Assembly: GCA_958510875.1 (NCBI GenBank) | Contig: OY294070.1 | Coordinates: 20,265,631-20,329,630, forward strand | Source: Endomychus coccineus | Taxonomy: Eukaryota > Arthropoda > Insecta > Coleoptera > Endomychidae | Direction: 5' to 3' | Length of the DNA stretch: 64,000 nt | Shown here: positions 43,265-55,260 of the stretch, piece by piece | How positions within the stretch are numbered: position 1 is the first letter of the stretch | Layout of the letters: the number at the start of each line of letters is the position of its first letter | Notes under the pieces: generated by a model | Databases searched by the model: none | Told to the model about the DNA's origin: nothing | The model's input: the letters and a program-made list of their open reading frames with translations, nothing else | Program-made: the position numbers and the translations under genes

Positions 43265-44549
43265 TTAGTACAGTAATTTTAGACGAGAAAACGGCAACTA
43301 TTGGAATATCTTTGTACAGTTGATCTTTGTCTGATACTTGTTGCAAAATTTTTCGATGTCCTAAGAATCATTGGTCACCCAGTCTCACCATGGGAAATTG
43401 GCACAATTGTTTTTTTAACAAATTGACCATTTATAAACAATTTAAATCAACAAATTTTCCAGATCCCAAAAAAATTGTTATTTTGAGACAGAAATGCCCA
43501 CTCGGGTGTTTTTGGGGTCTCTAATTGCGATTCCGAAGTCAAAAATAACAGAATTATTCATCATCACCTGGAAATTGGTCAATTGGCAACGGAAGTTGAT
43601 GATATTCAACATAATTTATACCTTTTTCTTGCAAAAAATGGACTCTATTTTTTGGAGCTAGCACACTACACCGGATAAATGTAACGACGAACTGTAAAAA
43701 TAATAATAATAAGTAACTAAAACTTTTTATTTAGTTATTGCCCTCAAATGGGGTATGTCATCATTAAAATAGGATTATTACTGATTGTCATAGGATTAGG
43801 AATATGAAACAGCATCAAATCTTATACACTTTTCTTTCGGTTCCAATTGGTCAATTTTCGGAGTTATAGATTGATATTTTCTCTTTGAATTTGGTATACT
43901 GATTGTTAGCTCAAAAAAACCAATTGAATCCATATTTTGTAAAAAAAAGGTCTAACTTTTGGTAAATTCCATCAACTTCCGGTGCCAATTGGCCAAATTT
44001 CCGGGCGATTATGAATGATCTCGTTATCTTTGAATTTGGTATAGAGATAAATAGCTCAAAAAAACAATTGAGCTTATTTCTTGCACGAAAATGGTCTAAA
44101 TTATGGTGAATTCCATCAACTTCCGGTTCCAGTTGGCCAACTTCGGAGCGATTATGAATGACCTTGTCATTTTTGGATTCGGTATAGTGATTGCTAGCTC
44201 AAAAAAACCAATTGAGTCCATTTTTTGCAAGAAAAAGATATAAATTATGTTAAATATCACCAATTTCCGGTGCCAATTGGCCAATTTCCAGGTGATGATG
44301 AATAATTCTGTTATTTTTGACTTCGGAATCGTAATTAGAGACCCCAAAAACCCCCGATTGTGAATTTCTGTCTCAAAATAACATCAAACATTTTTTTGGG
44401 ATCTGGAAAGTTTGTTAATTTAAATTGTTTATAAACGGTCAATTTGTTAATAAAATAATTATCGTGCCAATTTCCCATGGTGAGACTGGGACAAAGATCA
44501 ACTGTACAAAGATATTCCGAAATAAAATCTTTAAATAACTGTACTAAAT
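43265..44549. mobile_element. Foldback element with tandem repeats (FB2)
   Basis: Outer inverted arms: 43265-43680 and 44180-44549. Shared blocks include TTTGTACAGTTGATCTTTGT, GTCTCACCATGGGAAATTGG and GAATTATTCATCATCACC (one arm inverted). Inside, a tandem repeat has unit anchors (CGGT-x-CCA-x-TTGG) at about 43838, 43980, 44124 and 44268 (periods 142, 144, 144). No transposase. Unit sequence differs from FB1 but unit length is almost the same. Confidence 0.85.
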
Positions 44550-44914
44550 ATATAAATGAGTAACTTAATTTATTGGATGGTACTAAATATGGAAACCATG
44601 TATAATTATTCTTAAGCAACTACCTTTTTGGCTATTATTTCTACCTATGAAAAAAGTGATCCTTACCTACCAAGTGGCGTCCGGCTGCCACAAATATTAT
44701 GCCGAGTTGCGACCCGTGGTTAATCGAAATTAAGGGTTCATAACTGAAAGACTGTTTTTTCAAATGTTAGCAAAATTGCTCCATGCAAGATGAATGAAAC
44801 TGAAACCTTGTTGAACAAAATATATTTTTTTAAGGAAATAGCATTTCTAGTATTTTCTTTCTTCAATGGCCAAAAACTTACAATTAACGTACTAACCCAA
44901 ACTTGAATATGTTC
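44550..44914. other. No gene recognised
   Basis: Unassigned sequence between the foldback element and the satellite array. Confidence 0.4.
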
Positions 44915-45835
44915 TCTTATATCTTCAGTTCATGTTATTGCACCCAAAAATAAACCTACATATAACCTACTAGCCTAGAATTGAATTGCCGCTAGGTAGG
45001 TAGTAATGTATATTCTCTTATGTGTTCTGTTAATGTTATTGCATTCAAAAATAAACTTACAAATAACCTCCTAACTTAGAATTACCGCTTGGAGATAATA
45101 CATGTTTTGTTATGGGTTCAGTTAATTTTATTGCATTCAAAAATAAACTTACATATAACCTATTAACCTAGAATTGCCCCAGGACATAATATATGTTCAG
45201 TTAATGCTATTGCATCCAAAAATAAACTTACAAGAAATCAACTAACCTACAATTGCCGCTTGGAAATAATATATGTTGAGTTAATGTTATTACATCCGAA
45301 CATAAGCTTGCAAAAAACCTACTAACCTAGAATTGCCGCTTGAAGGCATTATATGTTCCCTTATGTGTTCAGTTAAATTTCACATCCAAAAATAAACTCA
45401 CAAATAACCTCCTAACCTAGAACTACCGCTTGAAAATAATATATGTTATTTTATATGTTCAGTTAATTTCATTGTATTCAAAAATAAACTTACATATAAC
45501 CAATTAACCTAGAATTGCCCCAGGACATGATATATGTTCAGTTGATGTTATTGCATCCAAAAATAAACATACAAAAAACCAACTACACTAGAATTGCCGT
45601 TTGGAGATGATATATGTTGAAATAATGTTATTACATCACAACATAAACTTTCAAAAAAACCTACTAGCTTAAAATAGGGCTTGGACATAATATTATGTTC
45701 AGTTAATGTTATCACATCTAAATATTAACTAACAAATAACATACTATCCTAGAATTGCAGGTTGGAGATAATATACTTAAGTGTTCAGTTAATGTTATTG
45801 CATCCAAAAATTAACATACAAATAACCTACCGCTA
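44915..45835 (+). repeat. Satellite array, 11 monomers of about 80-105 bp
   Basis: Each monomer contains a GTTCAGTTAATGTTATTGCA-like block, then a CCAAAAATAAACTTACA-like block and CCTAGAATTGCCGCTTGG. The blocks recur near 44924, 45027, 45117, 45199, 45278, 45369, 45459, 45537, 45616, 45697 and 45787. A variant GCCCCAGGACAT occurs near 45177 and 45525, so four monomers form a higher-order unit of about 350 bp. Confidence 0.92.
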
Positions 45836-46105
45836 GTTTGTGGAGGCCTTTGTAAAAATGAATTGTTCAATATTATACAAATTTGATATATTCTGTTCAT
45901 AAAAAAAACATTTTTCTAAAGAATCAAAATCATTTAGCTAGCAAATCACGAAGAGACTTTTGTTAAGTTGGATCTTCAGAGGTCGTATTTCCCAAATGGA
46001 TATTGTGACGCCAAGAATTTTCATTTTGGAATAAACAAAGAAAAGTAACGAGAATGTTTCCGAGGGGGTTGTATCGGGTAATTTGTATATTCGTATTCAG
46101 GAATC
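45836..46105. other. No gene recognised
   Basis: Ends in a GTATTCAG that could be a splice acceptor. Confidence 0.3.
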
Positions 46106-46268
46106 AAGCAAACGGATCGTCTGGAATAGGATAAAAAATGTGGATGCTAGGTTCTTGTATCCATATTACACGAACATTGTCGGTAAACCAGGCCAATGGG
46201 TTGTGGGAAAACAGTTTCAAGAAATGAATTCCACTTACGTTGTACATAATATATCTTTAGTTAGCTAA
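46106..46268 (+). CDS. Unrecognised exon-like open frame
   Basis: After a possible acceptor, the frame encodes KRIVWNRIKNVDARFLYPYY, then GKPGQWVVGKQFQEMNSTYV, and ends in TAA (46266-46268). Another short exon-like stretch follows a TCGCAG at 46440 (RLLMDLWKPEIINYIMKYY). No family recognised, so this is a weak candidate host exon. Confidence 0.25.
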
Positions 46269-46624
46269 ACGTAATCTAGAATGACTCAAATATTTCTCAA
46301 TAGGTCAAGTGAAAGAATCTCTTTGTAACGGTAAGAATCATATACTGACACCAGGTGGTGGTGGCATGATATCGATCGATTAGCCTCTCTGATTTTAATA
46401 TAATACTTAAACACGGTATTTTTTTCTATGTAATCGCAGGAGATTACGACGATACAGATTACTTATGGATCTTTGGAAACCGGAAATCATTAATTATATT
46501 ATGAAATATTACAAATAACGTTGGTACAAATATCTCCGTGGCTTCAGTATAAATTAAGCTATTAAAAAACAAATTTTTTACTTATATCACTACCCGTTTG
46601 ACCGACTTGTTAAATGGCTTACTC
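46269..46624. other. No firm gene
   Basis: Only the weak exon-like stretch near 46441-46518 mentioned in the entry for 46106-46268. Confidence 0.3.
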
Positions 46625-46626
46625 TA

Positions 46627-48722
46627 CAGGCTGGTCCAGTTTATATCAGTTTATATCATCAGAATTTCACCAGCCAATAGTTTATCGAAAAATAAAGGTA
46701 TTTTTTATAGCAAAATATGATTTTGTTTCCTTTTTGATGTACAGGCTGTTAAAGAAAATAAATTATTTTAAATAATTTGTTATAAATTAATAATGAAAAA
46801 AGTTAGCCTCCTGAAATTTTGCATAGATCTTTTTCTTTGTATTCTTCATTGAATAGTGGTTGTAATTATTTTATTTACAACACAGAGGCGTGCGAACGGG
46901 TTTCCTCAAAAATACATTATTCAATAAAACGTACGTCACAGAACACCAACTGCAGAGAGGATTTGCCATTCAATTCAGAACCTTTTTTGTATCCTACAAT
47001 TTTTTTTATAACTCAACACAAAACAAAAAAAAAACTTTAAAAAGAATCATGTGACCAATTACTGAATTTGTGAATAAAAAACTTATCCACTGAGTTCAAA
47101 ATAAATGTATTCTCCTTAAAGGGAAAACAATATTAAACATACTCCAAATATCAGTTGATATCTTGTCTAGTTAGATTCACAATTAAATTAAGTAATGTAA
47201 GAGCTGTTCGACATGGATACTATTTTGCTTGATGCACAATCGAATTGTACAAATTTAGTAAAATATTATTATTAATATTTACACAAGCATTCTAAATTCT
47301 AAGGAGTAGTTCCTTCCGGGAGGCACTGGGGTCACATAGACGGTAACTTTGAGATAACCCCATAGATAAAAATCTGATGGAGTTAAATCTGGTGTTCGCG
47401 GAAACCAAGCAACGGGACCCCACGACCAATCCATCGTCCCTCAAAATGTCTATCAAGCCACTGGCGAACATTTCGGCTAAAATGAGCTGGGCACCCATCA
47501 AGTTGGAACCAAGCTTTCCTTCGCATAACAAGAGGAATTTCATCCCTCATATTGGGACTCTCTGTCTCCAAAAACTCTGAGAAGTTTAGGGAATTGAGGT
47601 GGTCCGGTAATATGTAAGGGTCAAAGAGATTGCCATTGTAAATCCCGATCCAAACATTAATACCAAACTCGTTTTGAAAATTCCCTGGCCTGGTTTCGTC
47701 TATAATCTTTCCATAATACTCGTGAAATAGTGGTTTTTGGAATTTTAAGAGATCGAAACTCTTCTCTGACTTCAAATTCAAGCAAGATGCGATTGCTTCT
47801 TATTACTTCGTTGGCGATACGATGATTGGAATTTCTAGGTGTAAATTTCAATCCTTGAGTAACAAATTGACAGTGCATATTTGCAAATACATTATGTTGT
47901 GGCTGTCGTCTATTTGGAAATCGCAAGCGATATTCTTGAGCTGCAGCAGCCGTGATTCCATCGCAAAATCCGTAGACGTAATGCATGTCAGCATATTCTT
48001 GATTAGAAAAAGAAAATGTATTTTAATATTTAAACTTACGTGCACAAACTTATAATTCAAACGTAGCTTATTTTCTTATAACACAGATTACTCATGGATT
48101 GACAGTAACAAGTTAAGCCAAAATGCAAATTGCAAACTGTCAAAGGCTAATCACAGCTACCTTGTGATCTTTTACAGTGTGGGTTGATTAAGAAGTAAAA
48201 TTTAGGTTGTTGTTTGGATTTGTTTATCTACTATGTTTATTTATTATTTATTTTTCCAATAACTGAAATTAATAATAAAACTAAAAAGCCTAATACATGT
48301 GTAGAAAGAAACATTAGCGCGCTTTCAAAAAAAGCAGAATTTTTGTAATTCGAAAAAATGTAATTAGTGATAATGCTTTTTAAAGTTTTTTCTCGTTTTG
48401 AGTTGAGTTATCAAAAATTGTAAGATATAAAAAAGGTTCTAAATTGAATGGCAAATCTTCTCTGTAGTTGGTGTTCTAAAAAAACAGTGGCGTACGTTTT
48501 ATTGAATAATGTATTTTTGAGGAAACCCGTTCGCACGCCTCTGTGTTGTAAATAAAATAATTACAACCACTATTTTCATTATTAATTTATAACAAATTAT
48601 TTAAAATAATTTATTTTCTTTAACACCCTGTACATCAAAACGGAAACAAAATTCGACCATATTTTACAAAATACCTTTATTTTTTGATAAACTATTGGCT
48701 GGTGAAATCCTGGACCATTCTG
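46627..48722 (-). mobile_element. Second DD41D-type transposon with ~400-bp TIRs
   Basis: 2096 bp, TA on both sides (46625-46626 and 48723-48724). Ends CAGGCTGGTCCAG (left) and inverted CTGGACCATTCTG (right). The TIRs extend to about 47045 and 48370 and share ATTTCACCAGCCAATAGTTT, GAAAATAAATTATTTTAAA and CAGAGGCGTGCGAACGGGTT. The left TIR has a ~50-bp extra stretch near 46800-46855. One broken transposase gene on the minus strand. Confidence 0.9.
47296..47995 (-). pseudogene. DD41D transposase, rearranged
   Basis: Minus strand: MHYVYGFCDGITAAAAQEYR, then RFPNRRQPQHNVFANMHCQF (helix-turn-helix) and SLKIPKTTISRVLW. A segment with the first catalytic D is missing. It continues in another frame with FGINVWIGIYNGNLFDPYIL, then AWFQLDGCPAHFSRNVRQWL (second D) and RWIGRG. 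After a one-base shift come PVAWFPRTPDLTPSDFYLWG (third D, 41 residues after the second) and YLKVTVYVTPVPP. Inactive. Related to the transposase at 1967-3092. Confidence 0.88.
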
Positions 48723-48724
48723 TA

Positions 48725-49252
48725 TATTTTTTGAAATTATGAAAAATCTTTTCATAAAAGATATGGATTTCAATGGATCTCAAACAGTTTTTAAAAAGTT
48801 TACAAATTTCTTAAAATCATATTGCATTGCTTTTCTGACTTATCTTTGTTATTTTTCGAACTTTGACCTAGTGTGTTCGTATTTTTGAAAGAAGTAGTTA
48901 AATTCACATTTATTCAGTTCACATTTTATATCATTCGAGATAATTATAATTTTTTTTGAAAAGAGAGAAAATATCTTTAATAGTAACTTAGAATCTATAA
49001 GATTGTGATCGAAATTATTATTAATTGGCTATCTGTTTTATAATAGTTAGTTGATTTTGGAAATTTTGGGCTGACACAGAATATGACAAAGCCTGTGAAC
49101 CATACTATCTGCTGCTAGGATGATTAGGCTAAGTGTATTTGGGATTTTTTCTATATTCTATTATTCAATGTACCTAGTATTTATTTGTAATATAGGTAAT
49201 TGATTTGCAACAGGTGAAGACCTGTTCATCTTAAAGTGAAAAACTTTTTTCT
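48725..49252. other. No gene recognised
   Basis: AT-rich, unassigned. Confidence 0.4.
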
Positions 49253-49254
49253 CT

Positions 49255-49530
49255 ATACGATGCAGGGGTTGCGGCGTTGAAAGAAGAGACAACCATGCAT
49301 GTGCTGCGCCAGTGGGGCCTTGGAGACGATAAAACTACACCCAAGAAATTCAGAAGTATTCCCTTTATCAGGCTGTTGAATTTCGTAGAATACACCAGAC
49401 TGATCAGGAGATAGGAAGATGTAAGGGCTCAATAGGGCACTAATGATCGCAGTGTTCCCTCTGGGAAGGATAATCAACCTCACGGTGGTGGGGTTTTAGT
49501 AGGTAAGAATCCGGCACACTCGGCGGCACG
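49255..49530 (+). pseudogene. I/R1-type LINE 3' end
   Basis: Starts with a Cys-rich frame (CRGCGVERRDNHACAA). Its 3' UTR (CACTAATGATCGCAGTG, GGGGTTTTAGTAGGTAAGAA) matches the minus-strand copy at 25560-25925. Confidence 0.65.
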
Positions 49531-49559
49531 TAATTCGAACAAATAATTGACAGTTGATC

Positions 49560-49700
49560 GACCTGACATGACATATGTTGATTTAGTTAGTACGTTAGTA
49601 CTTTGTAATACGTTTGAAGAAGCTACGGTGGTAGCGAAACTATAATCGCATTCTTAATAAACTTGTCAAAATCGAACTTGTAATAGTTGTTTTATTCAAA
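49560..49700 (+). mobile_element. Penelope-like element 3' tail
   Basis: TTGAAGAAGCTACGGTGGT, then GTAGCGAAACT and AAAATCGAACTTGTAATAGT. The same tail occurs near 35890-35975. Confidence 0.6.
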
Positions 49701-49758
49701 GTTGGTCATGAATTTTCATCACGTAATGGCTATTCGATTTATAAATAGGTAAGATGTA

Positions 49759-50214
49759 CGAGATATGTTCAAAAAGTAACGGGAATTTTGTAATTTCGCG
49801 GGCGGCATTAGTCCGATTCGGGTGATTTTTTCGTTATTGTGTTGGTAAACATGTCTGACCATGTATCTGTACATTATGTCTGCTTCTCAGCTTTCAAAAA
49901 AATTACATTTGTTTTGTTGTCATCGGCGATTTTTACTAAAACAACATTGTAATGATGTCTCAGCCTCCATCTTCACCAGACATGGCTCCATGTGAATTTT
50001 TTCTGTTCCCAAAAATAAAGAGAATCCTAAAAGGACGTCGTTCCGCAAGCATAGAAGAGATTAAATAGGAATCGCTAAGCGAGCTAAGTACTACCCCAAA
50101 GATCGAGTTCTAGAAGTGTTTTAGGGATTGGAAGAAGCGCTGGCCTAAGTGTATAATACCTAATGGGGACTATTCTGAAGGATAAAATTCTTGTTATTTT
50201 TTGAACACACCTCG
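49759..50214 (+). mobile_element. Mariner deletion derivative (456 bp)
   Basis: TIRs CGAGATATGTTCAAAAAGTA and inverted TTTTTTGAACACACCTCG, with TA on both sides (49757-49758, 50215-50216). It retains only the transposase C-terminus: PPSSPDMAPCEFFLFPKIKR, then RRSASIEEIK, a stop, and DWKKRWPKCI. A different mariner family from the CGAGG-CAAGG one. Confidence 0.88.
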
Positions 50215-50216
50215 TA

Positions 50217-50424
50217 TTCGCATATCTTGGTTATTGATGATGGTGACGGGATAATATGATACTCCGAGTATATCAATGTCTGGGTCTACTTGAGGACAGC
50301 GAACGTATGTGCAACCGCATCCCTTGTTATATAATATATAATTTCTTCCAACTTTCTCTTCAACGCGCGAGCTTCCGAGCGAGAGAGAGAGAAAAAAAGA
50401 GAGGGATCCTTCCGTCTTTGCCAT
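50217..50424 (-). CDS. Unrecognised open frame
   Basis: Minus strand from an ATG at 50424: MAKTEGSLSFFLSLSLGSSR, then NKGCGCTYVRCPQVDPDIDI and VSYYPVTIINNQDMRIR, ending at the mariner derivative. The first part is a GA/CT-rich simple repeat. The Cys-containing second part looks protein-like, but no family is recognised. It may be chance. Confidence 0.2.
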
Positions 50425-51669
50425 AGATTTAGTTTTAAAATATCTCTAACGTAGTTTACATTATTTTTTTAATGCTCGTGCAATATTGTAGGATATCGTG
50501 GTCGTGTGTTTTTTATTGTAAATTGTCTATTTGCGTTTCGAAGTTTATTTGTGGTTAATTTGTTAAGGATATTGTTTCACAAGGTAAGGCTACTTATTTT
50601 ACAGTTTCACTTCGACTTAATTGAATTTAAATTTGCAAAGAACACGAAAACCAATTAATGTATTTACTAAGATGAAATTATTCATGAGTGATCGTTGAAT
50701 ATATTCTTTTGCTATTCGGCCTATATTCAGATGCATGTATTATAATAATTATTCGATAAAAACAACAACATTAAAAAATATTGTACATTATTGATCGAAA
50801 CGGTTGTAAAGAATCGGAAAAATTCCTTTTGAATTTGTCGATACTCCTATCGAGATAGTCAGTTGTCAGCAGAATTAAGAAGTTGAGTTTTTGATCGATC
50901 TTATTCAGTGTTCGTTACGATTATTCGAACTATTTTCGTGGATAAAAATTTCGCAATAGATCGACAATTACTAAACAGATATTCGCAATTGAATAAAGAT
51001 GAAAATGCAATTGCAGTTTTTCTAGATATGACTTCCTATAAAATTTGTTTTAAATACATTTTTCTTAATTTATTGATCAAACCAAGTTTACGAAGTAAAC
51101 TTTACATAGGTACCTTTACGTAAAATAATATGTAACAATATATAAGAATGGTAAATTGTACAACAAGTTTTGAGTGCCTCATATTCCACGCGAGAGAAAA
51201 GTTTGTAACACAAGCCGAAAGGCGAGCGTATAATATGCATGCCAAACGTGTTAGTAGACTTTCTCTAACAAGCTTTCAGAAATTTTATAAAAAAGGTTAT
51301 TTATGATTTGACAAAATATTACAAATTCATTAATTCATTTTTACCACTTGCATACCATTAACCGTTGAGTTTGAACGATTCGCAAAAGATATATGGGACA
51401 ATGTAGATTTAATAGTGTTTGGCGTTTCCGATAAAACGTTCTTCTGTTGAGGTTGTGTCGGTTATAAAACTGAAACTTTAATGCTACTTGATTCAACATT
51501 GTGTGTTATTTTTTTTGCCACTTTCACCTTATTTTCTATGGAATGTTCAACGTATCCTGTGATGATTTCCAACGTCCATGTCGTTTTTAATTTTATTAAA
51601 TCCACCCCCTGTTAACAAGCATAGTTGCTGAAGTATAACGAATGCAGTGTATTTCTCAGGACCTTTTAA
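50425..51669. other. No firm gene
   Basis: A frame at 50908-51123 contains NAIAVFLDMTSYKI, faintly like RT motif A, but nothing around it supports this. The rest is AT-rich. Confidence 0.3.
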
Positions 51670-52190
51670 AATAGTTTTTACATAGGTAGATCTTGCCGTA
51701 ACATATCAGTTAGATATAAAGAACATTTTCGTTCCTTTAAAAATAATAAAACCGATTCTTCATTTGCAAATCATATTTTAGAAACAGGCCATACCTTTCC
51801 TAATTTGAATAATGTCCAAATTTTACATAGTCAAGATAACATTTCAAAACTAAATATATTAGAGTCAATGTAAATTTTCAAAGGAATGAAGATGTATGAT
51901 AATAAGATCCTAAACGATCAACTAGATTTATATTACAGTAATCTCTTCAATGTATTAATAACCTGATTTTAGTATTTAAAGTCCGTTAGTAAATATACCA
52001 TCACCTTACCCCTCTCTGGTTTTTCCTAGAACTATTTCCTATAGCCATACAATTTGTTTGTAATCATTCTTTAACCTATATATAATAGATATAATAATTG
52101 TTAAATTCATTTTTCGTCTGAAGATGACACGTTTAGTGTTGAAACTATAGTAACGACTATATTAAATATCAGTGATAGTAAAACAAAGTA
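51670..52190 (+). mobile_element. Penelope-like element, GIY-YIG C-terminus and 3' tail
   Basis: Reads YIGRSCRNISVRYKEHFRSF, then SSFANHILETGHTFPNLNNV and SQDNISKLNILES, the second half of the GIY-YIG nuclease with its E-H and L-E residues. The 3' signature GTCTGAAGATGACACG and GTGTTGAAAC lies near 52118-52147. Confidence 0.85.
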
Positions 52191-53171
52191 GTTTTATTTA
52201 TTATTTCGTTAAGATGATAAACTATCACAAAGTAACGGCTTCCACAATTGAATCTTTTAAAACCTTTTTAAATTTAAATAAGTAGCAACTTTTTTAAATA
52301 TATTACAAAATTTGCTTAAGAATACCACTTGTCCGGTACATTTTCCTTTTTTGTAGTTCAAAAACAGATTATTTTGTACGACTCATGTTTTTTTACAATC
52401 TGGCAGTATTCTTATGAAAATTTCTGGAAACGCGTGTTTTAGAAGCTGGTATTATTGTGTGATTTCATGTTTTCTAACATCATTTCTACTTTTTAAAATA
52501 GTGGAAACATTTGGTTTCATAATTGATATTAATGTTGTAATGTTTAATTTTAACAATCATTTTTTTGTAGATTCGTACTACCAGGTTTCGAGGTCAATTA
52601 TTTCACCTCATCCTCAGGTATACATAAAGCCTGGATTCAATATATAAAATTATTTATAATCATATGGCTTCATTTCCAGATAATTAAAGTTTATATGTAA
52701 AATTTCATTTTTGATTTATATAATACATGTTCAACAGTTGCTTCCTGAATTTCAACAGGCCCATCAGGGCCTGAATGAATGTACCTTGGCCCTACTGTAT
52801 ATTGGTGGTGAAATGTTCAATGTACAATAGCTTTCACAGGGCGAATCGTATATGGTCAGGCTTTTCAAAGCTACAGCCACCTCAAATTTTGTACTTTTTT
52901 ATTGCACGAACCCTTTTTCGGAGCTGTTGCATAGTGAAATTCTTGGAGCTGGCCAGTTAATACAGTAGGCCAAATGGAATGCACGAACACAGTTTCTAAC
53001 CTGGTGGAAAATGTTACTATTGCCAGTTGTTGAAAAACCCATGCCAGGGTTTTTTATCTGGGCATTATCGAGTAATTGGTCATTATTTGGACCAAAGATG
53101 AACTTTTTGACCACCTTACCTCAAAAACGCATTGCGACAAGTCAAATACGTTAATTTGGTGTCAAAGGATA
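52191..53171. other. No gene; short PLE tail on the minus strand
   Basis: Near 52575-52635 the minus strand reads CCTGAGGATGAGGTG, then GACCTCGAAACCTGG, a PLE-type 3' signature. The remainder is unassigned. Confidence 0.45.
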
Positions 53172-53399
53172 ACCAATATGAGTGCCAATGTTTTTTTCCT
53201 AATACAACCCCTCCCTCAACTCCAAAACCTCACAAAAAAAAAATCAGTAATTTTGATATCAATAAATTTGATTTGATAAATTACGCAATTATTTAGACTC
53301 CGACAGCGGTTAAATATCAAAATTACTGTTTTTTTTTGGGAGGTTTCCGGGGTTGAGGGAGGGGTTATATTGGAAAAAAACATTGGCACTCATATTGGT
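53172..53399. repeat. Third palindromic (foldback MITE-like) element
   Basis: Arms 53172-53260 and 53314-53399: ACCAATATGAGTGCCAATG and CAACCCCTCCCTCAA are mirrored. Shares the GAGTGCCAA and CAACCCC elements with the palindrome at 35031-35570. Confidence 0.88.
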
Positions 53400-53884
53400 A
53401 TATTAGTATGAATTATATATAAATTCTCGAGAAATAGGTCACACTAGCATATATGTTTATTATTTTCGTCTTTACGTACGTTTCGGTCTCACGACCATCA
53501 TCAGAAGAAGTATTATGTCTAAAACGGAATTTATTAAAACTAATTGTATGAGCATAAAGCGTCCTTATCAGTACGTGATTATTAAATTCAACATTTTCTA
53601 CTGTAAACTCCAATTCACTTGTGTAATAGAAGTGAACAAAAACATAAATTTTCTAGATATGAACATTAGGCATGATTTAAATGGAAAAATTAAAAACTGC
53701 GTGGTTTACTAAATAAGTTTGGTCTCAACGTTATCTTCCGTTGCACCAACAAGTCATAAAAAAAGTTATCAACATAAAAGTTGATTTTTCTCAAAAACGG
53801 TCAACTTTAGAGCTTATGACCAGGAGTACCTTTTTTGTGTAAAAACATTGGCGGTTCAAATGGTTGTCTCAAAACCGTGATTTT

Positions 53885-54169
53885 TTTAGTGGCGTAGAAG
53901 TTGGGGAGAAAAACACCAACTATCCCTTCAAAATCTTCACCAATTATGATTAAAAAAAAATGTATCACACAGAACATAGCTTACTATGAGTAGAAAATGC
54001 TTGCAAAAGCTGTTTTCTGTACGATAAACGGTTCCGAAGATATTCGCAAAAACACCCTGAATCTCAAAAACTATGCGTCTGTGCATATATGTTAATAGGA
54101 ACTTTTTTTCACAAAATCAAATTTTCTATCGACTGTTGAAATTCTGCTACTAAAACCTGGGACACCCTG
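53885..54169 (-). repeat. Mariner-type MITE piece nested in the PLE
   Basis: Ends TGGGACACCCTG followed by TA (54170-54171). Inverted relative of 23910-24210. It interrupts the PLE between the RT thumb and the GIY-YIG region. Confidence 0.75.
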
Positions 54170-54778
54170 TATAAATAATATAAGCGGTAATACAGATAAT
54201 TTTATGACATTACCATACATTCCGGAGACCTCAGAACAAATTAGGAAATGTTTAACAAAATATGATATAAAGGTTGCCCATAAACCTACTGACTGTTGCG
54301 AAATATTTTTCAAATGTAAAACGTTTAATACCTAAAGATGAACAAACCCACACAGTATACAAATTATAGAATGCAATAGGTCTTATACAGGAATCTCTAA
54401 ACAATATTTACAAAAAATAATGTACGGCCATAAATATAGCACAAGAAATAACAACTTAGAAAATTCCACCGCCCTTGCTAAGCATTGCTTTGATTATAAC
54501 CATCAATTTGATTACAAAAATGTTAATATTTAACTAAGGAAACCAATTATTATAAAAGATCTATTCTGGAGATGATTCACATAAAACATGACTCAAAGTC
54601 TGTAAATCATAGAACAAATATTCAATCATTAAGTCAGATTTATACTAATTTAATTAATTAAAACCCTTGCAAATTCCTACATGCTTCTTTATAATGTTGA
54701 AAGTACATTATAGGTAGAATACTCGAAAAGTAATACTTCTAATAGGGTTTCACAACTTTAGTCTATTACCTCATAAAT

Positions 54779-55260
54779 AATAATAATAATAATAATAAAT
54801 CCTATTTTTGGTGAAGGTACCAAATAGGCGCAGTATAGCCAAAGGCTACTCTTACACTTAACCTAAGATGTACAGATAAAGTCAGCTAAAGTGATGAAAG
54901 GGAGGAAAGAGAAGATGTATAAACGTAACGCATAACAATAATTTATAACATAGGTACCTAGATGAAATATAATGTGACAAGGAAAGTAAAGGCTAAATAC
55001 GATTCAAGAAAAGGTATTCAAGCTCAATTTAGTGGAGTTCGGGAAGGGTTTTTTCAGAATGATTCTTATTTTTGTTTTCGAAAATTGCATACAATTGATT
55101 AAAAGTGAGTTATAGAATTTGACGGAGAGATAAGTGAACGACCTCTGAAACAATGACGTTTTATGCCGAGGGACATGAAATGAAACTTGAGCGTTATATT
55201 TTTTGGTTTTAGTCGTATACAGACTTTGACATGAGTTCGTATATTATAAGAAAATTGCTA
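54779..55260 (-). pseudogene. LINE 3' end nested in the PLE 3' UTR
   Basis: (TAA)n run at about 54778-54799. The minus strand then reads in broken frames (NQLYAIFENKNKNHSEKTLP, LRSSFISCPSA-like), a LINE C-terminal block ending in an (ATT)n tail. Confidence 0.6.

Noticed and set aside
44915..45835. CRISPR-like regular repeats
   Set aside because: Monomers are contiguous and diverged with no unique spacers; a eukaryotic satellite.
50908..51123. Frame with NAIAVFLDMTSYKI, resembling RT motif A
   Set aside because: No other RT motif near it in any frame.
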